From Prevotellaceae bacterium UBA1787 (GTDB lineage: Bacteria > Bacteroidota > Bacteroidia > Bacteroidales > Bacteroidaceae): a stretch of DNA of 6,510 nucleotides. Of this stretch, positions 4,856 through 6,510 are shown piece by piece (position 1 is the first letter of the stretch; every line of letters begins with the position of its first letter). The position numbers and the translations under genes are program-made. The stretch lies in NCBI GenBank assembly GCA_002315195.1, contig DCGD01000002.1, forward strand, positions 5,022 through 11,531, read 5' to 3'. The notes beneath the pieces were generated by a model, which saw only the letters and a program-made list of their open reading frames with translations, had not been told where the DNA came from and ran no database searches.

Positions 4856-6510
4856 CTGTAGGACGTCACCCGATGATAGGTTTTGAGTGCTTCGTTCCTT
4901 ACCCGTTCGGCATAAGTATCGCACGCACTCATCCGCTTTGTCACGGCGGCGATGGTATCACGTAGGTAGGAGTAATTGAACCATCCCAATGCCTCCAACA
5001 AATCCACCTGCAACGTATCATCCTCGCATTTCTGGACACAGTCCAACAATCGAGGCACCTCCGCATGTATGTTGTTGTTGCGTAGGAAACGGACATACAT
5101 TCTCTTGGCGCGTACGGGAATGGTGTCCGAATAGATACTGCGTACTTGGGAAAGCCATTTGCCGGCACATACTTCTATGGCATGACCGATTTCATCATGG
5201 GTCTTTTTTTGGTCAAAATAATAACCCTGTTCCTTGAAATGCTGCTCAAAGGCACGCATCAATGTATCGGCGGGAAAGACGGACAATGCCTGTTCCGCGT
5301 CAAACTCTATGCGTTCGGTGGTGTTGTTGCGGGAAACAACATTGATGAAAGGAGGAACCAACGACAAATCACCTACCTTCGCAACAAAGTTCACTGCAAA
5401 ACGCTGAACCATTTCGTAACTGTCGTTGAGCGCCAACTGAAGGCATTTCACAAAATCCTCGTTCTTACATTCCGAGAGTAGCATCATGGCCTCAAAACGT
5501 TCTACGAGCGATGTGCTTTCCTTGAATCTTTCCAAAAGGAGATCGGACACATTCTTGTAGCCAAGGTCAACCAAGCGCCGCAACGCCAAGGACCGCAACG
5601 CCGCAGAAGAACTTTTCAACTGTTTTTTCCAAAAAGATGCATGCTTGTTCGACAAGGCTTTGTTGACATCAAAGCGAGTTCCCTCCACCGGTGTGAAATG
5701 GAACGTGGGATCACCCATCAAGTGCTGTTCCAAATAGGCATTGTACTGAACCATTCTTCCCACTCTCATACCCAACGCCAAAGCGCCCACATAGCGGTCG
5801 GACCATTTGTCCTGAAGCACGTTGACGGAATTGCCGATGGCAACCATGGTTTTGCCCGAATTAAAGATGTAGGCTCCACCGATGTATTTTTCCTGATGGA
5901 ATGATCCATTGTAACAAGCATCCATGATGACCAGGCGACAGTTTGGATGGTACGTTTCATATTCGTAATAATACTGGTTGAATGACTCATTGTATATGGA
6001 ATCTTTCAGCATTTGCTCCTTGTCGAACGCCCCCTCGAAGAATTTTTCAGTTATTCCTGGAAACATTTCAAGAAGATTGTCCTTTACATGCGCTATATCC
6101 TTGCCGCGTTCTTTGGCTATCCTCAAGTTCTCCCGACAATATTGGCGTAATTGTTCATACTGCTCCATTCGGTTGTCCGTCAAGGGGACTCCGTCCATAT
6201 ATTCTATTTCAGGGTCGCCATGATGATGCAGGGAGGCAATGTCCAAATCCTCTCTCTGCATTTCGTTCTTCAAGCGATGTTTAATGGCCACGTCACGCGA
6301 ATGATCCATATATTCAATGCTGTTCTGCTGTCCCTTCAACCAAGGGAAATTGTCAAGATAAGCGATTTTCTCATCCATACGGGCATCAAGGGATTCAGAT
6401 GCATATCCATGACCTCCGAAAAACAGCAACTGGTCGACTTTGTTTTCCTCGTTTTTCTGTTCCACCGCTTTCTTCAAATAGTCGGCTATCTTCTGATAGC
6501 GCGTGGTGCC
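4840..6510 (-). CDS. C25-like (gingipain/caspase-fold) cysteine peptidase with HEAT-like C-terminal region, 5' end missing
   Basis: The frame is open from the right edge for 556 residues to TAA at 4840-4842. The first codons visible read G-T-T-R-Y-Q-K-I-A-D-Y, typical internal sequence, so a TTG at 6477 is not the true start. Fragment residues about 24-275 fit a clan CD fold. 'LLFFGGHGYASES' lies at about 28-40, 'SLHHHGDPEIEYMDG' holds the probable catalytic His97, and 'RLVIMDACYNGSF' holds probable nucleophile Cys199. 'GAYIFNSGKTMVAIGN' and 'LMGDPTFHF' (about 212-272) are also C25-like. From about 300 to 555 the protein is helical with HEAT-like units ('LRSLALRRLVDLG', 'VERFEAMMLLSE', 'MVQRFAVNFVAKVGD'), probably a binding scaffold. 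No type IX-like sorting tail is seen, unlike its neighbour. Any signal peptide or propeptide lies outside the window. The gene overlaps the papain-like peptidase by 16 bp, suggesting a shared transcript. Family assignment is by motif; specificity is unknown. Confidence 0.85.
   Translation of the reverse strand, partial: GTTRYQKIADYLKKAVEQKNEENKVDQLLFFGGHGYASESLDARMDEKIAYLDNFPWLKGQQNSIEYMDHSRDVAIKHRLKNEMQREDLDIASLHHHGDPEIEYMDGVPLTDNRMEQYEQLRQYCRENLRIAKERGKDIAHVKDNLLEMFPGITEKFFEGAFDKEQMLKDSIYNESFNQYYYEYETYHPNCRLVIMDACYNGSFHQEKYIGGAYIFNSGKTMVAIGNSVNVLQDKWSDRYVGALALGMRVGRMVQYNAYLEQHLMGDPTFHFTPVEGTRFDVNKALSNKHASFWKKQLKSSSAALRSLALRRLVDLGYKNVSDLLLERFKESTSLVERFEAMMLLSECKNEDFVKCLQLALNDSYEMVQRFAVNFVAKVGDLSLVPPFINVVSRNNTTERIEFDAEQALSVFPADTLMRAFEQHFKEQGYYFDQKKTHDEIGHAIEVCAGKWLSQVRSIYSDTIPVRAKRMYVRFLRNNNIHAEVPRLLDCVQKCEDDTLQVDLLEALGWFNYSYLRDTIAAVTKRMSACDTYAERVRNEALKTYHRVTSYRCKED

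Noticed and set aside
4922..4924. ATG at 4924 as the start of the papain-like peptidase
   Set aside because: It would add 23 hydrophilic residues before a clean signal peptide and lengthen the overlap with the upstream gene to 85 bp. ATG 4855 gives a standard secretory start.
6475..6477. TTG as the start of the C25-like peptidase
   Set aside because: The frame continues upstream to the window edge with family-like residues (YQKIADYLKKA), so this is an internal Leu codon.
1..6510. tRNA, rRNA, CRISPR array, insertion sequence or phage features
   Set aside because: No cloverleaf-like element, regular spaced repeats, transposase motifs or terminal inverted repeats were found on either strand by reading.

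Overview
The window looks like Bacteroidales chromosome, most plausibly a Prevotella/Porphyromonas-like relative. Four things point that way. A promoter matches the Bacteroides-type pattern (TTTG, 19 bp, TAACTTTG). A gingipain-clan (C25-like) cysteine peptidase sits beside a secreted papain-like peptidase whose tail resembles the C-terminal 'YDLNG...' segments common in secreted proteins of that order. A small His-rich protein sits directly upstream of an RND metal pump. Shine-Dalgarno sites are weak or absent. The genus call is inference, since nothing in the window fixes the species.

Every supported gene is on the minus strand, so transcription runs from high to low coordinates. At the right end, 6510 to 4840 is the 3' part of a caspase-fold (C25-like) peptidase. 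It has a HHHG / DACYNG catalytic pair followed by an alpha-helical HEAT-like region, and its 5' end lies outside the window. Its stop codon lies inside the start of the next gene (4855 to 3332), a secreted papain-family (C1A-like) peptidase with Gln, Cys, His and Asn active-site residues and an EF-hand-like calcium loop between the His and the Asn. The 16-bp overlap suggests the two peptidases are co-transcribed and perhaps translationally coupled. A perfect 13-bp inverted repeat (4776-4809) lies inside the signal-peptide region of the second peptidase.

Only 17 bp after the second peptidase, a consensus Bacteroides promoter (3284-3314) opens a separate unit. This unit contains a 112-residue His-rich exported protein (3260 to 2922), a 229-bp spacer with two inverted repeats and a possible second promoter, a lipoprotein RND adaptor of the CzcB/CusB type (2692 to 1565), and the N-terminal half of a CzcA/CusA-type heavy-metal RND pump (1554 to 1, running off the window). 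The pump reading frame is open without a stop over all 518 codons. Its transmembrane D396/D402/E409 motif has the spacing typical of divalent-cation pumps. The outer-membrane TolC-like partner is not in the window and may lie to the left.

The likely physiology is a metal efflux operon for a periplasm-spanning pump, next to an unrelated or loosely related pair of secreted cysteine peptidases. The least ordinary signals are the 34-bp hairpin in the peptidase gene, the symmetric element in the promoter spacer of the metal operon, and the tandem of two different cysteine-peptidase clans.
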